From: GCA-002715885 sp045561575
Lineage (GTDB): Bacteria > Bacteroidota > Bacteroidia > Flavobacteriales > BACL11
Direction of reading: 5' to 3'
Assembly (NCBI GenBank): GCA_045561575.1
Contig: JBJKXM010000010.1
Location: 1-15,050 of the forward strand
DNA: 15,050 bases
Shown: positions 14,874 to 15,050 of the stretch, one piece after another
Numbering within the stretch: the stretch's first letter is position 1
Layout of the letters: every line of letters begins with the position of its first letter
Position numbers and translations under genes: made by a program
Notes under the pieces: model-generated
Told to the model about the DNA's origin: nothing
The model's input: only the letters and a program-made list of their open reading frames with translations
Database searches by the model: none

Positions 14874-15050
14874 ATGAGTGATGCTTTAAAGCATGAATGT
14901 GGGGTAGCAATGTTAAGACTACTCAAACCTCTCGAATTTTACAAGCAAAAGTACGGCACATCTTTTTATGGATTAAAAAAGATGTACCTGCTCATGGAAA
15001 AACAAAGAAACAGAGGTCAAGATGGGGCGGGGATGGCAAATATTAAGCTT
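14874..15050 (+). CDS. purF: Amidophosphoribosyltransferase, N-terminal part (3'-truncated by window)
   Basis: First enzyme of de novo purine synthesis, forming phosphoribosylamine from PRPP and glutamine. Only the first 59 codons are present and the frame is open to the window end. The sequence begins with a short leader and HECGVAM, in which Cys9 is the expected N-terminal nucleophile of the class II glutamine amidotransferase domain after removal of the leader. It continues with LLKPLEFYKQKYGTSFYGL and EKQRNRGQDGAGMA, where the QxRGQDGAG-type pattern is typical of the PurF glutaminase domain. The insertion LLKPLEFYKxKYGT fits the Bacteroidota form as I recall it. The rest of the glutaminase and the PRTase domain lie beyond the edge. 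Confidence 0.9.
   Translation, partial: MSDALKHECGVAMLRLLKPLEFYKQKYGTSFYGLKKMYLLMEKQRNRGQDGAGMANIKL

Noticed and set aside
12264..15050. Decarboxylase, unknown pair and glutaredoxin as a new defence or mobile system
   Set aside because: There is no nuclease, helicase, integrase, toxin motif or mobile-element boundary, composition looks like the rest of the window, and the genes run directly into core purF.

Overview
The window reads as a low-GC chromosomal segment of a Bacteroidota bacterium, most likely a marine flavobacterium-like lineage. Three kinds of evidence point there: secreted proteins carrying type IX secretion (T9SS) C-terminal domains, promoter-like TAnnTTTG elements, and the gene order ileS – TraR/DksA-like – lspA. 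It is densely coded: no gap without a gene exceeds about 155 bp, and no tRNA, rRNA, CRISPR array, insertion sequence or convincing terminator was seen.

Layout. (1) 1-2644, plus strand: the end of a carotenoid cluster. It holds a 5'-truncated CrtD-type desaturase, a CruF-type carotenoid hydratase and a fused CrtYc/CrtYd lycopene cyclase, with the last two overlapping. Together they predict a monocyclic carotenoid with a hydroxylated, desaturated acyclic end (saproxanthin/myxol type). (2) 2618-6920, minus strand: housekeeping operon ileS – TraR/DksA-like – lspA, whose 3' end overlaps the cyclase gene tail to tail. The isoleucyl-tRNA synthetase is the long eukaryote-like type and carries a rearranged class I signature, GIHH instead of HIGH. 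(3) 6990-12109, minus strand: two tandem secreted CotH-kinase-like proteins of 1105 and 599 aa, each with a different T9SS tail, the first a large multidomain protein. (4) 12110-12263: divergent promoter region. (5) 12264-15050, plus strand: a glutamate/cysteine-sulfinate-type PLP decarboxylase, two small unknown proteins with overlapping genes (the first with a His...NCxxFV pattern resembling circularly permuted NlpC/P60-LRAT hydrolases), a glutaredoxin-like protein, and the start of purF, cut by the window edge.

The window is mostly ordinary Bacteroidota core and lifestyle genes. The parts most worth a second look are the swapped IleRS signature, the tandem CotH-like exoproteins, and the compact pair of unknown genes at 13686-14620. 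I found no convincing evidence of a wholly new multi-gene system.
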